The position numbers and the translations under genes are program-made. 64,000 nt of DNA, taken from Rhodobacteraceae bacterium HLUCCO07 (GTDB lineage Bacteria > Pseudomonadota > Alphaproteobacteria > Rhodobacterales > Rhodobacteraceae). How positions within the stretch are numbered: the stretch's first letter is position 1; every line of letters begins with the position of its first letter. The notes under the pieces were generated by a model. It saw only the letters and a list, made by a program, of their open reading frames with translations, ran no database searches and had not been told where the DNA came from. This document shows, in pieces, positions 1 to 11,328 of the stretch. The stretch covers positions 120,308 through 184,307 of the forward strand of contig LJSU01000018.1 in the NCBI GenBank assembly GCA_001314705.1. The letters run 5' to 3'.

Positions 1-21
1 TCCAGCCCCAAAACACCGACC

Positions 22-912
22 ATGAGCGCCCTGATCCCCTTCCCCGACATCTCGCCCGAGATCTTCTCGATCACGCTGTTTGGCATAGATTTTGCGTTAC
101 GCTGGTATGCGCTCGCCTATATATTGGGGATCATCATCGCGTGGCGCCTGACCCTGCGCGCCCTGCGCCGCCCCGCGCTCTGGCCCGGCGACAGCCCCCC
201 GATGCGCCCCGAACTGGTCGACGACCTGCTCACGTGGATCATCCTGGGGGTGATTCTGGGCGGGCGGCTGGGCTACGTGATCTTCTACAACCCGGGCTAT
301 TTCCTTGAAAACCCTTCGCAAATCCCGATGGTCTGGCAGGGCGGCATGGCCTTTCACGGCGGCTTCCTGGGCGTTGCACTCGCGATCTGGCTCTTCACCC
401 TGCGCCACCATCTCCCCAAGCTCTCCACCGCCGACGCCATCGCGCTTGGCGTGCCCTGGGGGCTGATGCTGGGACGTATCGCGAACTTCATCAATGCCGA
501 GCTTTGGGGGCGGCCCACAACCCTGCCCTGGGGGGTCGTCTTTCCCGGCCAGGCGGCACAGGATTGTCCCGATATCACAGGGGTTTGCGCGCGGCACCCG
601 TCACAGCTCTACGAGGCCGCACTCGAAGGTCTGATCCTTGGATTGCTGCTCCTGTGGCTGGTCTGGCGGCGCGGCGGGTTCAAGTATCCGGGCCTGATTT
701 CAGGCACGTTCTTTGCCGGATACGGCGCCGCGCGCTTCTTTGTCGAATTCTTTCGCCAGCCCGATGCACAGTTCGTCACCCCCGGCAATCCGCTGGGCCA
801 TGCGCTCCAGATCGGCACAACCGGCCTCACCATGGGACAGCTTCTGTCCCTGCCCATGCTGGCGCTTGGCCTTGGATTGATTGCCTATTCCCGGCGCTCG
901 CGCGTGGCATGA
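22..912 (+). CDS. lgt: Prolipoprotein diacylglyceryl transferase
   Basis: Full-length ORF with multiple TM segments; Lgt motifs [18 protein letters not shown] and [14 protein letters not shown]. Confidence 0.95.
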   Translation: MSALIPFPDISPEIFSITLFGIDFALRWYALAYILGIIIAWRLTLRALRRPALWPGDSPPMRPELVDDLLTWIILGVILGGRLGYVIFYNPGYFLENPSQIPMVWQGGMAFHGGFLGVALAIWLFTLRHHLPKLSTADAIALGVPWGLMLGRIANFINAELWGRPTTLPWGVVFPGQAAQDCPDITGVCARHPSQLYEAALEGLILGLLLLWLVWRRGGFKYPGLISGTFFAGYGAARFFVEFFRQPDAQFVTPGNPLGHALQIGTTGLTMGQLLSLPMLALGLGLIAYSRRSRVA

Positions 913-1970
913 AGGAATTGGAAACCATTTTGCGCGACCGTATCCTCGCGCAAGGGCCGATCCCGGTCGCGGATTTCATGGCGGAATGTCTGCTCAACCC
1001 GCGATTCGGCTATTACACCACGCGCGATCCGCTGGGCGCTGCCGGTGATTTCACCACCGCGCCCGAAATTTCCCAGATGTTCGGCGAACTTCTGGGGCTG
1101 AGCCTTGCACAAGCCTGGCTCGATCAGGGCGCGCCCGCGCCCTTCACCCTGGCCGAGCTCGGACCGGGGCGCGGTACTCTCATGGCTGACATCCTGCGCG
1201 CCACGCGCACCGTGCCCGGCTTTCACGACGCAGCAAATATCTGGCTGGTCGAGGCGTCTGAGCCCTTGCGCAGCGCACAGGAATCGACCCTCGCCGGACA
1301 CAGGGTCGAATGGACCGACCGCATCGCAACCCTGCCCGACCACCCGCTTTTTCTTGTCGCGAACGAGTTTTTCGACGCCCTGCCCATCCACCAGTTCATC
1401 CGCCACGGCGACGGCTGGCGCGAACGCCGGATCGGGTTCGAAGATGGCCAGTTCACCTTCGTCCTCGCCCCGCCCGCCCCTGAGCCCATGCTCTCGCACC
1501 GGCTGTCCGATACGCGCGACGGCGATCTGGTCGAGGTTGCACCCGCCGCCGCCGCCCTCTCCAAATCCATCGGCCATGGGATCGAAGCCCATGGCGGTGC
1601 CGCGCTCGTCATCGATTATGGCGACTGGCACAGCCTCGGCGACACGCTTCAGGCGCTGCACCGGCACAAACCCTCCAACCCACTGGAAAACATGGGAGAC
1701 TCCGACCTCACCGCGCATGTCGATTTCGAGGTTCTGGCACGGGCGAGCCCGTCCGCCCACACCCGCCTCACGCCACAGGGGGTCTTTCTCGAACGGCTCG
1801 GCATCACCCAACGCGCGAAAGCATTGGCCGAACACCTGGACGCAAAGCCCCTGCAATCCCACATCGCCGCGCATCGGCGGTTGACGCACCCGTCTGAAAT
1901 GGGGACGCTCTTCAAGGTGCTGGGGCTATATCCGAAATCCGCCAAGCCCCCGCCGGGATTGGAACCATGA
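909..1970 (+). CDS. Class I SAM-dependent methyltransferase, MidA/NDUFAF7 family
   Basis: Internal ATG at 909 overlapping the lgt stop (longer ORF from 504 trimmed); [30 protein letters not shown] and [16 protein letters not shown]. Confidence 0.9.
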   Translation: MKELETILRDRILAQGPIPVADFMAECLLNPRFGYYTTRDPLGAAGDFTTAPEISQMFGELLGLSLAQAWLDQGAPAPFTLAELGPGRGTLMADILRATRTVPGFHDAANIWLVEASEPLRSAQESTLAGHRVEWTDRIATLPDHPLFLVANEFFDALPIHQFIRHGDGWRERRIGFEDGQFTFVLAPPAPEPMLSHRLSDTRDGDLVEVAPAAAALSKSIGHGIEAHGGAALVIDYGDWHSLGDTLQALHRHKPSNPLENMGDSDLTAHVDFEVLARASPSAHTRLTPQGVFLERLGITQRAKALAEHLDAKPLQSHIAAHRRLTHPSEMGTLFKVLGLYPKSAKPPPGLEP

Positions 1971-2722
1971 CGCTGGAAGCCATCACATCGCCGCTGCTCC
2001 ACCCCCTGCGCCACGGGTTTTTCACCCGCAAGGGCGGCAGTTCGTCAGGCGTGTTCGCCGGGCTCAACTGTGGCCCCGGCTCCTCGGACCAGGCCGAGGC
2101 CGTGACGGTGAACCGTGCCCGCGTTGCGCATGAAATCAATGTCTTGCCCGACAACCTGGTAACACTCCATCAGGTCCATTCCGCCGATGTGGTCACGCTG
2201 AACGGGCCACCTGAAACACGTCTGCAAGCCGATGCGCTGGTCACATCGACGCCCGGCCTCGCACTCGGCGTTCTGACCGCCGATTGCCAGCCTGTTCTCC
2301 TTGCCGACTCCGAGGCCGGGGTCGTCGGCGCGGCCCATGCCGGTTGGAAAGGCGCGCTTTCCGGCGTGTTGGAGGCGACGCTTGATGCCATGGAATCCCT
2401 TGGCGCCAAACGCGAAAACACCCAAGCGGTGATTGGCCCGACGATCAGCCAGGCAGCTTATGAAGTCGGCCCGGAATTTCTCGACCAATTTCTCGCCGAC
2501 GATCCCGGGAACCACCGCTTTTTTGCCAATGGCACCGGTGACCGCTATCATTTCGACCTTCCCGGTTACGGGCTGCACCGTCTGCGCGAGGCCGGTGTGG
2601 GTTCGGCCGAATGGACCCGCCATTGCACCTATAACGACCCGGTCCGTTTCTACAGTTACCGCCGCACGACACATGCGGGCGAAGCCGATTACGGCCGCCT
2701 CATGTCGGTGATCCGCCTGTGA
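1967..2722 (+). CDS. pgeF: Peptidoglycan editing factor PgeF / polyphenol oxidase (laccase-domain) family
   Basis: HQVHSADV, LTADCQPVLLAD and GAAHAGWKGA motifs; start overlaps the previous stop. Confidence 0.92.
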   Translation: MTLEAITSPLLHPLRHGFFTRKGGSSSGVFAGLNCGPGSSDQAEAVTVNRARVAHEINVLPDNLVTLHQVHSADVVTLNGPPETRLQADALVTSTPGLALGVLTADCQPVLLADSEAGVVGAAHAGWKGALSGVLEATLDAMESLGAKRENTQAVIGPTISQAAYEVGPEFLDQFLADDPGNHRFFANGTGDRYHFDLPGYGLHRLREAGVGSAEWTRHCTYNDPVRFYSYRRTTHAGEADYGRLMSVIRL

Positions 2723-2942
2723 AGGCCCATCCCGGCCACAGCTCCGCCCCATTCATGTCGGAAACGATCGCTTGCTTCTCGTGACCGTGACCCGGAAGCG
2801 CATGTTTTTCCAAGGTTTTTGCCCCGGCCCATCCGCCCCACCGGTTTGTGTTCACCGACGCATGAATGCCGTCGCGCGGCCCTTGTCAAACCCGTAAAGC
2901 GCCCTTCCGGAGCCAAATCTTTGTCCGAATCCTCTGGCAAGA

Positions 2943-3128
2943 ATGGAGGAAAGCGCCACGATGGGCCAAGGCAGGAGAAACAGGATGAAGAAGCAGCGCC
3001 GTTGGATCAAATCGGTCATCGAAACCGCACAGCGTGAAACCACGACACTGCCCTGGCAACGCGGAACGCGACGCCAGGCCATGATCGCCAAACGCCGCAA
3101 CAACACACTCAAGAGCCAGACCGCCTGA
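2943..3128 (+). CDS. Small basic conserved hypothetical protein (~61 aa or shorter)
   Basis: Short ORF rich in K/R (MKKQRRWIKSVIETAQRETTTLPWQRGTRR), followed by a terminator-like hairpin; start codon uncertain. Confidence 0.6.
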   Translation: MEESATMGQGRRNRMKKQRRWIKSVIETAQRETTTLPWQRGTRRQAMIAKRRNNTLKSQTA

Positions 3129-3189
3129 CCCCTTTCAGGATCATCCGGGCCGGCAACATTTCTTGCCAGTAGCCCACGCTTACGAGTAG

Positions 3190-3222
3190 GAACCGGGCCG
3201 CTTTTCATGGCGGCCCGGTTCT
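3190..3222 (+). terminator. Rho-independent-like terminator hairpin
   Basis: Perfect arms AACCGGGCCGC-TTTTCATG-GCGGCCCGGTT (about 3191-3220) followed by CTCCTTTCC, in the intergenic region after the small basic ORF. Confidence 0.6.
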
Positions 3223-3323
3223 CCTTTCCGAATCGCAATGTGGCAGGACCTGACACAAACTGGAAACAATCCCATCGTGTTCCTGGTATTGATATGCGCT
3301 CACACACCGATGTTTCACATACT

Positions 3324-3351
3324 TTGACAGTTCGACAAATATCCATACATT
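3324..3351 (+). promoter_or_regulatory. Candidate sigma70-type promoter upstream of the Hint-domain gene
   Basis: TTGACA (3324-3329), 16-nt spacer, TACATT (3346-3351), in an AT-rich intergenic stretch. Confidence 0.35.
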
Positions 3352-3424
3352 CCGTGTTCGTAGTTTAACTAGTCCTTCTGTCGTTGTCGGTGGGGGCCGA
3401 CGCGGATGTGACCACCAAAAGCAG

Positions 3425-4258
3425 GTGATACACATGACGACCCCTCCTGAGGCCGGATATTCACCGGCCGAAGCAACGCACTGTTTCTCGACGGCGCGGG
3501 CTCTCTCAAATCGTCCCTCCCCCGCGTCGAGACCCACCCGGCGAAGTCCATCAGAACAGCCTCAGCGCAACAAGTCACTCATGCGCAGGGTCGAAGTCAC
3601 CGCCCTGTTGCCCGACGGGGCCCTCCGCCACTCTCAGCATATCGCCCCGGCCACAGCCGCTTTCGAAGGTGCGTTCTCGGCCTTTGCCCGTGGCACCATG
3701 ATACAGACCACGAAAGGTCCATGTGCGATCGAGGATCTGAGCCCCGGCGATATGCTGGAGGTGGTGAATGAGAAACCACAACCCGTTGTCTGGATCGGGT
3801 CCATGTCGCTCGTACCCACCGCGCCGGTCGAACAGCCCGAGCTGACCCGGCTAACACGGATCATGGCCGATACGCTCGGCCTGTCACGTCCCATGCACGA
3901 TCTCGTTCTCGGCCCGGGGGCACGTCTCTTGCGCAAGCCCTCTGCATCGCACGACCTGGCGACACAACCCCAGCTTCTGACACCGGCCCGGGCCATCGCT
4001 GACGGGCTCAGCATCTTCGAGATCACGCCACCGACACCGGTCAAGGTCTATCATCTTTGCCTGCCGCATCACGCGATCATCTCGGCCGGGGGTATCGAGG
4101 TGGAAAGCTATCATCCAGGCAGGTCGCTCCTGCGTGACATGGGCAGCAACATGCGCGCTCTGTTCCTGTCACTTTTCCCACATGTTTCCCAGCCCGACGA
4201 TTTTGGGCCCCTGGCCTGCCCGCGGGCTGATCAGGTTTCGCTCGAGCACTTGATGTGA
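3425..4258 (+). CDS. Hint (Hedgehog/intein) domain-containing protein
   Basis: FARGTMIQTTKGPCAIEDLSPGDMLEV...PVVWIGS is a Hint_2-type domain; the true start may be downstream (about 3581). Confidence 0.75.
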   Translation: MIHMTTPPEAGYSPAEATHCFSTARALSNRPSPASRPTRRSPSEQPQRNKSLMRRVEVTALLPDGALRHSQHIAPATAAFEGAFSAFARGTMIQTTKGPCAIEDLSPGDMLEVVNEKPQPVVWIGSMSLVPTAPVEQPELTRLTRIMADTLGLSRPMHDLVLGPGARLLRKPSASHDLATQPQLLTPARAIADGLSIFEITPPTPVKVYHLCLPHHAIISAGGIEVESYHPGRSLLRDMGSNMRALFLSLFPHVSQPDDFGPLACPRADQVSLEHLM

Positions 4259-4275
4259 ATCTGAGATCACCGCGC

Positions 4276-5526
4276 TCAACGCCCCTCGACCCGGCGTTGT
4301 GCGACCCGCACGCCATCTGACAGGGTGGCCGAGGGATAAATCACGATACGCTCGCCCTCGGACAGACCGTCGGCGATCGCGGCCGAGATGTTGTTGTTCG
4401 CAGCGACCTTGACGATCCGTTTCTCGACGCGCCCTGCGGGGGTGACATGGAACACGGCCCAATCCTCACCCGAGCGGAACAGGCTCGATGCGGGAACGGT
4501 CAGCGCATTGTCGGTTTCCCAGACCACGATCCGCACCTCGACGCGGAACCCATGGCCCAAACCCTCGCGGGCCTCGATCGGGCTCTGGAAACCGATGGTC
4601 ACCCGTACGCGCTGCTCCTCCACCCCAAGTGCAGAAAACTTGGTAAAGCCCCAGGGGTCCACCCGCTTGACCGCACCTTCAAGCGCGTTTTCCCCGCCCC
4701 AGTTCTCGATAATGACCGGCGCCCCTTCTTCAATTCGCACGGCGTCCGTGCTCAGCAACTCCGCCACTATTTCAAGATCATCAGAAACGTTTCCGATCTC
4801 CACGACCGGCGTACCGGCGGATAGAGTCGTTTCACTTTCCTGCATGATGCGAAGGATCACACCATCGGTTGGCGCCCTCAGCGGTGTTGCCTCTTCGGCC
4901 CGATTTGCGATCGCCCGGGCCAGCCCCTGATCGTCAAACCCGATCAACTGCGCCTGTGCATTGTTCAACTCGGCAATCCGCATCGAGATCGCGGCTCGCG
5001 CGGTATCCACGTTGGCCTGTGCCAAGCGAAGTGCAGTCTCATCCCTCTCCAGCGCCGCCTTGCTGGCAATACCATTCTCGAAGAGCCGCCGGGTGCGCTC
5101 GAGGTTGCCCTCGGCCAATGCCTGGTCCGCCAGCGCCCTGTTCATATCGGCCTGCGCCACGCGCAGCGCCGCGTCGGCCGCGGTCACGTTCGCATTGGCC
5201 TGCTCCCGCGTACGCGCGTCGAGCGCCGAAGGACTGATCGGCAACATCCGGGCCACCACTGTCTTGCCCTGCTCGACCCTGTCACCGGGCTCCGCCGTTA
5301 CGCGCATCAGACGACCCGCCACCGGGGTCGAGACCACAAATGTATTGTGTACCTGTGTGCGACCCTCCTCGTCGATGGTCACATGCATCGGGCGACGCTC
5401 GACCTTGCCGATATCGACGAGAACAGGCCGAGGCCAGAATGCGTAGACCAGTGCACCAACGAGGACCGCAACCGCCAAAGCGGTGAACAAGACGCGTGAA
5501 TTCCGTTTGCGTGGCATCACCGTCAT
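4276..5526 (-). CDS. HlyD/RND-type periplasmic adaptor (membrane fusion) subunit
   Basis: N-terminal TM, VSTPVAGRLMRVTAEPGDRVEQGKTV lipoyl-like half-motif, coiled coil, and APTDGVILRI; directly downstream of the permease gene. Confidence 0.88.
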   Translation of the reverse strand: MTVMPRKRNSRVLFTALAVAVLVGALVYAFWPRPVLVDIGKVERRPMHVTIDEEGRTQVHNTFVVSTPVAGRLMRVTAEPGDRVEQGKTVVARMLPISPSALDARTREQANANVTAADAALRVAQADMNRALADQALAEGNLERTRRLFENGIASKAALERDETALRLAQANVDTARAAISMRIAELNNAQAQLIGFDDQGLARAIANRAEEATPLRAPTDGVILRIMQESETTLSAGTPVVEIGNVSDDLEIVAELLSTDAVRIEEGAPVIIENWGGENALEGAVKRVDPWGFTKFSALGVEEQRVRVTIGFQSPIEAREGLGHGFRVEVRIVVWETDNALTVPASSLFRSGEDWAVFHVTPAGRVEKRIVKVAANNNISAAIADGLSEGERIVIYPSATLSDGVRVAQRRVEGR

Positions 5527-7886
5527 TCCCTTGTATTCAAGGCCGCAACAAGATCGAGCCGATCCATATCACGTTTGACAATCCAACCCGAGATCAAAGC
5601 GGCCAGAACGACGGCGATGATCGCGACACCGCAGGCTTGCGGCGAAAAGACCACTGGAATCTGATAGATGTCGGTACTGAACCCGGCGACCATCGCGAAG
5701 GTCATATAGTATCCCAGAACAAGCCCGATCGGTATGGCAGCCAGGGTAACAACAGCCAATTCGCCCAAGAGAACGAAGCCCGCCTCATCCCTGGTAAACC
5801 CCAGCACTCTCAGGCTGGCCAGTTCGCGCATGCGCTCGGCCATGGCGATGCGTGCCGCGTTATAGACGATACCAAAAACGATGATCGCGGCCACGACGGT
5901 CATGATGTAGCGCGTGGCGCCCGGCCCTGTGTTCATGAGGTCGACCAACGCGCGGCGCGCATCCTCTTTTTGCGCCACCCCGGCCACGACCGGCATGGAT
6001 TTTATCGCGGAGATGAGCGTATCACGCTGGTTGTCGTCAATACTCAGGTAAGCGCCGGAAATCCGCCCCGGCTCTTTCAGCACCCGGTTAAGTGCGTCGA
6101 TCTCCATGAAGGCCGACGCGCCCAGAAGTGTCTGCGCAATGCCGATCACCGGGATATCCAGAACAGGGCGTCGACCCTCGCGCACTTCGACCGTCAGGAT
6201 ATCGCCCACATCCAACCCGAGAATGGCCGCCAGTGGCTCGGCCAGGATGATACCCTCGCGACGCATCCCGATCGGCTGGACGCCGGCTCCGATCACCCGG
6301 TTCAGCCGTGGCCACTCAAGCCGCCCTTCCACCGCACCGTTATAGGTGTTCAGCCCGTTGCGCAGGATCGCGGGAACGACCCGCACCGGCTCGACATGCA
6401 GAACTCCGGGCTGGCGGGTCAACGCATGCTCGGCACCGGGCGCGAGAGGCGAAACAAATGTCAGGGACATGTCCGACCGGTCAATCTCGTCAAAAGTCAG
6501 ATCGACCGCCCGTTCAAACCCTGCCATCATCATCAGCGTCGTCACCGAAAGCGCCATTCCCGCACCGATCCCGATGACCGACCCGGCCATGCGACCGGGG
6601 TGGCGCATGATGCGTCGCAGGATCATTCGGCCCGGTTGATCGAGCCAGCGCCGCGCCCAGCCTGCCATCTGCCCGGTGCCCGAATAATCGGCGGGCGCCG
6701 GCGGGCGCATGGCGACGGCCGGGGTCAATCCGAAAACTCCTCGCAAGACAAACAGGCTGCCGCCGGACGCCGCAAGGATCGAGACCAGAAACCCGATCGC
6801 GAAGCTGCTCTTGTCGAGTTGGAATACCAGGAAAGGGAACTTGAAATAGCTCTGATAGAACACCGCTAGCGCGCGCCCTGACACGATTCCTCCCAAGGCC
6901 CCAAGGCATGCGCCGACAAGTGCGATGACCACCACGAATTTGAGATAGTGCAACCCGACTTCCGCGCTGGAATAGCCAAACGCTTTCAGCAGGCCAATCT
7001 GCTCGCGTTCGGCCTGAACCATGCGCGATATCACGATATATAGCAGGAATGCCGCCACGGCGAGAAAGATCGGCGGCACAACGGCGGACGTCACCCGCAA
7101 CCCCTTGATTTCCTCGCTCACGAACCGGTTCGACGCCTGTGTGTCGAGACCATAGGCCCCGGCGGCCCCATAGGCATCGAGAAGCCGATCCAGCGCCGCC
7201 TTGACTCCACCGGCACTGGCCCCCCTGCTCAATCCCACCAAAGCCTCGTTGAAAGCTCCGTTCATGTCATACGCCGCCGAGAGCGCCGCGCGCCGCATCC
7301 AGATCACCGCAAAGCGCGCCTCGTCCGGCACCAGTTCGCCAGGCGCGGTCGTGTAAAGAAACTCGGGCGACTCGACCAGACCCACGACCCGGAACAGGCG
7401 CTTTGATCCGTTCATCGTCGCCTCGATACGGTCACCCGGCACCAGGTCGCGCGCTTTTGCGAATCCGGCCAACAACATGATCTCGTCACCATGCCCCGGG
7501 CTCGGCAGACGCCCCTGCACCAGATATACATCATTCAGCCTTGGCCCCCCCGTATCGGGAATGGAAACCACCCGAGCCCGCACCGGCAGGGCATTTTCCT
7601 CCAGATCGACAAGCGCATTGCCCGTAACCCGCGCCTCGACGTTCGCGACCCCCGGGATCTCCGCGATGCGCGCAAGGACATGGTTCGGTGCACGCACCAC
7701 GGGGGCAAACACGTCAGCCAGCCGATAACGGTCGTAATAGGTCGCGCGAGTCTCATCGAGGGTGTTGACCAAGCCACCCATCATCACCTGCAAAAGCACA
7801 CCCAGGCCAATCACAACCGAAATCGCCGCCGCCTGCCCCTTCATCCGCACAAGATCGCGCAACAGCTTGCGGTCAAGCGGGCTCAC
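5523..7886 (-). CDS. FtsX-like ABC transporter permease (two permease modules)
   Basis: Probable GTG start near 7886 ([22 protein letters not shown]) overlapping the ATPase stop; two FtsX-like four-TM blocks. Confidence 0.88.
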   Translation of the reverse strand: MSPLDRKLLRDLVRMKGQAAAISVVIGLGVLLQVMMGGLVNTLDETRATYYDRYRLADVFAPVVRAPNHVLARIAEIPGVANVEARVTGNALVDLEENALPVRARVVSIPDTGGPRLNDVYLVQGRLPSPGHGDEIMLLAGFAKARDLVPGDRIEATMNGSKRLFRVVGLVESPEFLYTTAPGELVPDEARFAVIWMRRAALSAAYDMNGAFNEALVGLSRGASAGGVKAALDRLLDAYGAAGAYGLDTQASNRFVSEEIKGLRVTSAVVPPIFLAVAAFLLYIVISRMVQAEREQIGLLKAFGYSSAEVGLHYLKFVVVIALVGACLGALGGIVSGRALAVFYQSYFKFPFLVFQLDKSSFAIGFLVSILAASGGSLFVLRGVFGLTPAVAMRPPAPADYSGTGQMAGWARRWLDQPGRMILRRIMRHPGRMAGSVIGIGAGMALSVTTLMMMAGFERAVDLTFDEIDRSDMSLTFVSPLAPGAEHALTRQPGVLHVEPVRVVPAILRNGLNTYNGAVEGRLEWPRLNRVIGAGVQPIGMRREGIILAEPLAAILGLDVGDILTVEVREGRRPVLDIPVIGIAQTLLGASAFMEIDALNRVLKEPGRISGAYLSIDDNQRDTLISAIKSMPVVAGVAQKEDARRALVDLMNTGPGATRYIMTVVAAIIVFGIVYNAARIAMAERMRELASLRVLGFTRDEAGFVLLGELAVVTLAAIPIGLVLGYYMTFAMVAGFSTDIYQIPVVFSPQACGVAIIAVVLAALISGWIVKRDMDRLDLVAALNTRE

Positions 7887-8605
7887 CACTCGATCTCCTC
7901 GGGCATCAATTTGCTTTCGTTCAAAATCTCCTCGCGAATCGCGCCATCCGCAAAATGCAGCACACGGTCGGCCATCTGCGCCGTGGCCGCCGCATGGGTC
8001 ACGATCAGGACCGTGGCTCCCAACGTCTCGTTCACATCCTTCAACACCTGCAAGACCGTCCGCCCCGTGGTGCTGTCCAGCGCCCCGGTCGGCTCGTCGC
8101 AAAACAGGACCGTCGGGCGCTTGGCCACGGCGCGGGCAATCGCCACCCGCTGCTGCTCGCCGCCTGAAAGCTGCGCTGGAAAATGATGCACCCGCTCTTT
8201 CAGGCCGACCAGCGCCAGCGCTTCGGCCGGATCCATCGGGTCGGTTGCGATCTCGGTGACAAGTTCGACATTCTCAAGCGCGGTCAGGCTGGGCATCAGG
8301 TTGTAGGACTGAAACACAAACCCGATATGGTCACGACGATAGCGTGTCAGTTCCGCCTCGCCCATCGTGGTCAGGTCCTGCCCCGCGAAACGCGCGGTAC
8401 CGCTCGTCGCGCTGTCGAGCCCTCCAAGAATATTCAGGAGGGTCGATTTCCCGCTGCCCGAAGGCCCCAGCAGCACCACGATCTCGCCCTTGGGCAGATC
8501 CAGATCAACCCCGCGCAGCGCATGGACCGCCGCCGCACCCTCGCCGTAGGTCTTGGTCAGGCCCCGTACAGTAAACGCGGCAACGAAGTCTTGCTTCTGA
8601 TCCAT
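7883..8605 (-). CDS. ABC transporter ATP-binding protein (MacB/LolD-like)
   Basis: Walker [10 protein letters not shown], signature [14 protein letters not shown], Walker [13 protein letters not shown]. Confidence 0.95.
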   Translation of the reverse strand: MDQKQDFVAAFTVRGLTKTYGEGAAAVHALRGVDLDLPKGEIVVLLGPSGSGKSTLLNILGGLDSATSGTARFAGQDLTTMGEAELTRYRRDHIGFVFQSYNLMPSLTALENVELVTEIATDPMDPAEALALVGLKERVHHFPAQLSGGEQQRVAIARAVAKRPTVLFCDEPTGALDSTTGRTVLQVLKDVNETLGATVLIVTHAAATAQMADRVLHFADGAIREEILNESKLMPEEIEW

Positions 8606-8706
8606 GGCAACTGGCCCGGGCCTTCCTGCATCATGCCAATCATGACGTCCTCAGCCTCTATAAGCAAACGCCACGCCCGTCCTTGCGCCGGATCAAGTCA
8701 GACCGT

Positions 8707-9636
8707 TCAAGGCAGCGCCCCCAACCACAGCCAGACCGTCAGGATCGACAATGCCGTACCGACAAGGACGCTTGATGCCGCCACTTTCTGCGCCCGGCCA
8801 TAGATCGAAGCGAAGACATAGATGTTGATCCCGGGCGCCATCGATGCGGTCAGCACCGCCGAACGGAATGCCTCTTGTCCAAGGTCAAACCACCGGCCCA
8901 TGATCCAGACCACTGCCGGATGCAGCGCGAGAGCAGACAGGCAGACATAGACGATCACCTTGACGTCTCCGCGCGGGCGATAGCGTACCATGACGCCGCC
9001 CATCCCGAACAGTGCGACCGGCAGCGCCGCCCGCGTCAATAGCTCGATCGCATCCATCGCGGCCACGGGCATCGGCACCGACAAGATGTTGACGATAAAA
9101 CCCAGCCCGATCCCGATCACTAGCGCATTGCGAAACATTGCCCGCAACACCGTTCCCGGCAGCCGGGTCAGCGACTGCCCCCGCGCCCGCGCAATCTCCA
9201 TCGCGGTGATCCCAAGCCCATAGCAGAAGGGAGAGTGCACGGCGACAATTGCATAGTTCGGCCCCAGGGAATCCGCGCCAAATGCGCGCTCGGTGATTGG
9301 CAATCCCAGCATCAACGAGTTGGCGAAAAGCCCGGCAAACCCGATGGCGACCGCATCTTCCCAATCGCGCCGGAACAGGAGCCGTGCGCCCAATAGGCAA
9401 AACAGGAAACTTGCCGTCGATCCTGTATAGAAGCTCACCAACAGGCCCGTATCGAAGGTCTCGCCCAGATCGAGCCGCGCAATTGCTTGAAACAGGAGAG
9501 CCGGGAACACGAAATTCTGCGAGAACCTCATCAGCCCGTCAATATCGGCCCCGCTCAGGAACCCCCGCCAGACTGCGGCATAACCAAAGCCGATGACCAG
9601 AAAGACCGGAAGGATGACATCGAGAAGCGCCTGCAT
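8707..9636 (-). CDS. AEC family (auxin efflux carrier) transporter
   Basis: Ten-TM-like hydrophobic pattern; MQALLDVILPVFLVIGFGYAAVWRGFLS N-terminus typical of AEC permeases. Confidence 0.88.
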   Translation of the reverse strand: MQALLDVILPVFLVIGFGYAAVWRGFLSGADIDGLMRFSQNFVFPALLFQAIARLDLGETFDTGLLVSFYTGSTASFLFCLLGARLLFRRDWEDAVAIGFAGLFANSLMLGLPITERAFGADSLGPNYAIVAVHSPFCYGLGITAMEIARARGQSLTRLPGTVLRAMFRNALVIGIGLGFIVNILSVPMPVAAMDAIELLTRAALPVALFGMGGVMVRYRPRGDVKVIVYVCLSALALHPAVVWIMGRWFDLGQEAFRSAVLTASMAPGINIYVFASIYGRAQKVAASSVLVGTALSILTVWLWLGALP

Positions 9637-9704
9637 CGGTCAAATGCCCAGCTGCCTGCCCGCGACCAGCACACAACAATCGGGCAAGGGGCGCTTCCGC
9701 GCGC

Positions 9705-10502
9705 TCATGCCGGAAAGCTCAGTACCATCCCGTCATAAGCCGGGGTGATATGCTCGGGCGTCTCCGCCGCGAGCGTCGCGTAATCGAGGTCAATATGCAT
9801 GTTGGTCAACACCGCGCGCTTGGGTGCCGCCCGCGCAATCCAGTCCAGCGATTGCTCCAGATGCGAATGGGTTGGGTGCGGTGTGCGCCGCAATGCGTCC
9901 AGAATCCAGCACTCCAGCCCCTCGACCGCGCCCCAGGCTTCATCCGTCATCTGCGCCACATCGGGCAGGTAGGCCAGCCCGCCAATGCGGAACCCCAGCG
10001 CATCAATCGCCCCGTGACCCACCCTGAACGGCCTGAGCGTCACCGCACCGCCCGCGCCTTCGATCACCACATCCCCCTTGATCGTGTGCATGTCGAGGAT
10101 CGGCGGGTAGGGGCTGTCCTCGGGCTGCACAAAGGCATAGCCGAAACGCGAAAACAAATCGTTCTGCGTGTCGCCATCGGCCCAGGCAGGCAAGCGGCGC
10201 CGCATGTTGAAAACGATCATCCGCAGATCATCGAGCCCATGCACATGGTCGGCATGGCTATGGGTCCAGATGACCCCATCAAGCTCGCCCACACCCGCAT
10301 CCAGCAATTGCTGACGCAGATCAGGCGATGTATCGATAAGTACCCGAGTGATGCCGCTTCCGTCGACCCGCTCCACCAGCATGGAACAACGGCGGCGTTG
10401 GTTCCTCGGATTGGCCGGGTCGCACGCGCCCCAATGCCCGCCCAAACGCGGCACGCCGCCCGACGAGCCACACCCCAGAATGGTAAACCGCATCTCGGCC
10501 AT
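9705..10502 (-). CDS. MBL-fold metallo-hydrolase (PhnP-like)
   Basis: GCGSSGGVPRLGG, THSHADHVHGLDDLR and TNMHIDLDY motifs. Confidence 0.88.
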   Translation of the reverse strand: MAEMRFTILGCGSSGGVPRLGGHWGACDPANPRNQRRRCSMLVERVDGSGITRVLIDTSPDLRQQLLDAGVGELDGVIWTHSHADHVHGLDDLRMIVFNMRRRLPAWADGDTQNDLFSRFGYAFVQPEDSPYPPILDMHTIKGDVVIEGAGGAVTLRPFRVGHGAIDALGFRIGGLAYLPDVAQMTDEAWGAVEGLECWILDALRRTPHPTHSHLEQSLDWIARAAPKRAVLTNMHIDLDYATLAAETPEHITPAYDGMVLSFPA

Positions 10503-11308
10503 TAACGGGCCACCTCCTGTTGCACGGTCTTGACGAACAACCGCTCGAAATTGGCCTCGGTCTGGGCGGCAAAGGCGGCATAATCCATGCCGAAAACCTC
10601 GGCCCCAACGCGCGCCGTATGGGCCGTGAAAGCGGGTTCATTGCGCTTGCCACGATGGGGTGGCGGCGCCAGGTAGGGTGCATCGGTCTCGACCAGCACG
10701 CGCTCGACCGGCGCCGCAGCGAAGATTTCGCGCAGTTCACCACTTTTCGGAAAGGCCGCGATCCCCGACATCGAAAGATAAAACCCCAGATCAAGCGCCA
10801 CACGGGCCAACTCCGGCCCCGACGAGAAACAATGCATGACACAGGAATAGCCGCCGTTGCGGTATTCCTCACTCAGGATTCGCGCCATGTCATCATCAGC
10901 TGCGCGCGCATGGATGATCAACGGCAGCCCGGTTTCCCGCGCCGCGGTGATGTGTACCCGAAGGCTCTGCTTCTGCACATCCGCACTTTCGGAGGTGTAA
11001 TGATAATCCAGACCGCTCTCGCCGATCCCCACGAATTTGGGATGCTGCGCCAATGCGAGCAGTTCATCAACCGTTACCATCGGTTCCTCAGCCGCACTCA
11101 TCGGATGAGTGCCTGCAGCATAGAAGACCGGCGCATGGGCCTCGGCGATGGCGCGCACCGCTGGTTCATTGCGCAGCCGCGTGCAGATGGTCACCATCCG
11201 GTGCACCCCCGCTCGCGCGGCCCGCGCCAATATCGCGTCCAATTCCCCTTCGAAATCCGGGAAATCAAGGTGGCAATGGCTGTCTGTGATCTGCGCTTGC
11301 TCGGTCAT
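10502..11308 (-). CDS. tatD: TatD family hydrolase/DNase
   Basis: DSHCHLDFPDFEGELD, GIGESGLDYHY, LIIHARAADDD and ETDAPYLAPPPHRGKRNEP. Confidence 0.93.
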   Translation of the reverse strand: MTEQAQITDSHCHLDFPDFEGELDAILARAARAGVHRMVTICTRLRNEPAVRAIAEAHAPVFYAAGTHPMSAAEEPMVTVDELLALAQHPKFVGIGESGLDYHYTSESADVQKQSLRVHITAARETGLPLIIHARAADDDMARILSEEYRNGGYSCVMHCFSSGPELARVALDLGFYLSMSGIAAFPKSGELREIFAAAPVERVLVETDAPYLAPPPHRGKRNEPAFTAHTARVGAEVFGMDYAAFAAQTEANFERLFVKTVQQEVAR

Positions 11309-11328
11309 GACCTGCCCCTTTTCCGGGT

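Noticed and set aside
5496-6869. 457-aa plus-strand ORF opposite the FtsX permease
   Set aside because: R/H/D/Q-rich composition, antisense to a clear permease.
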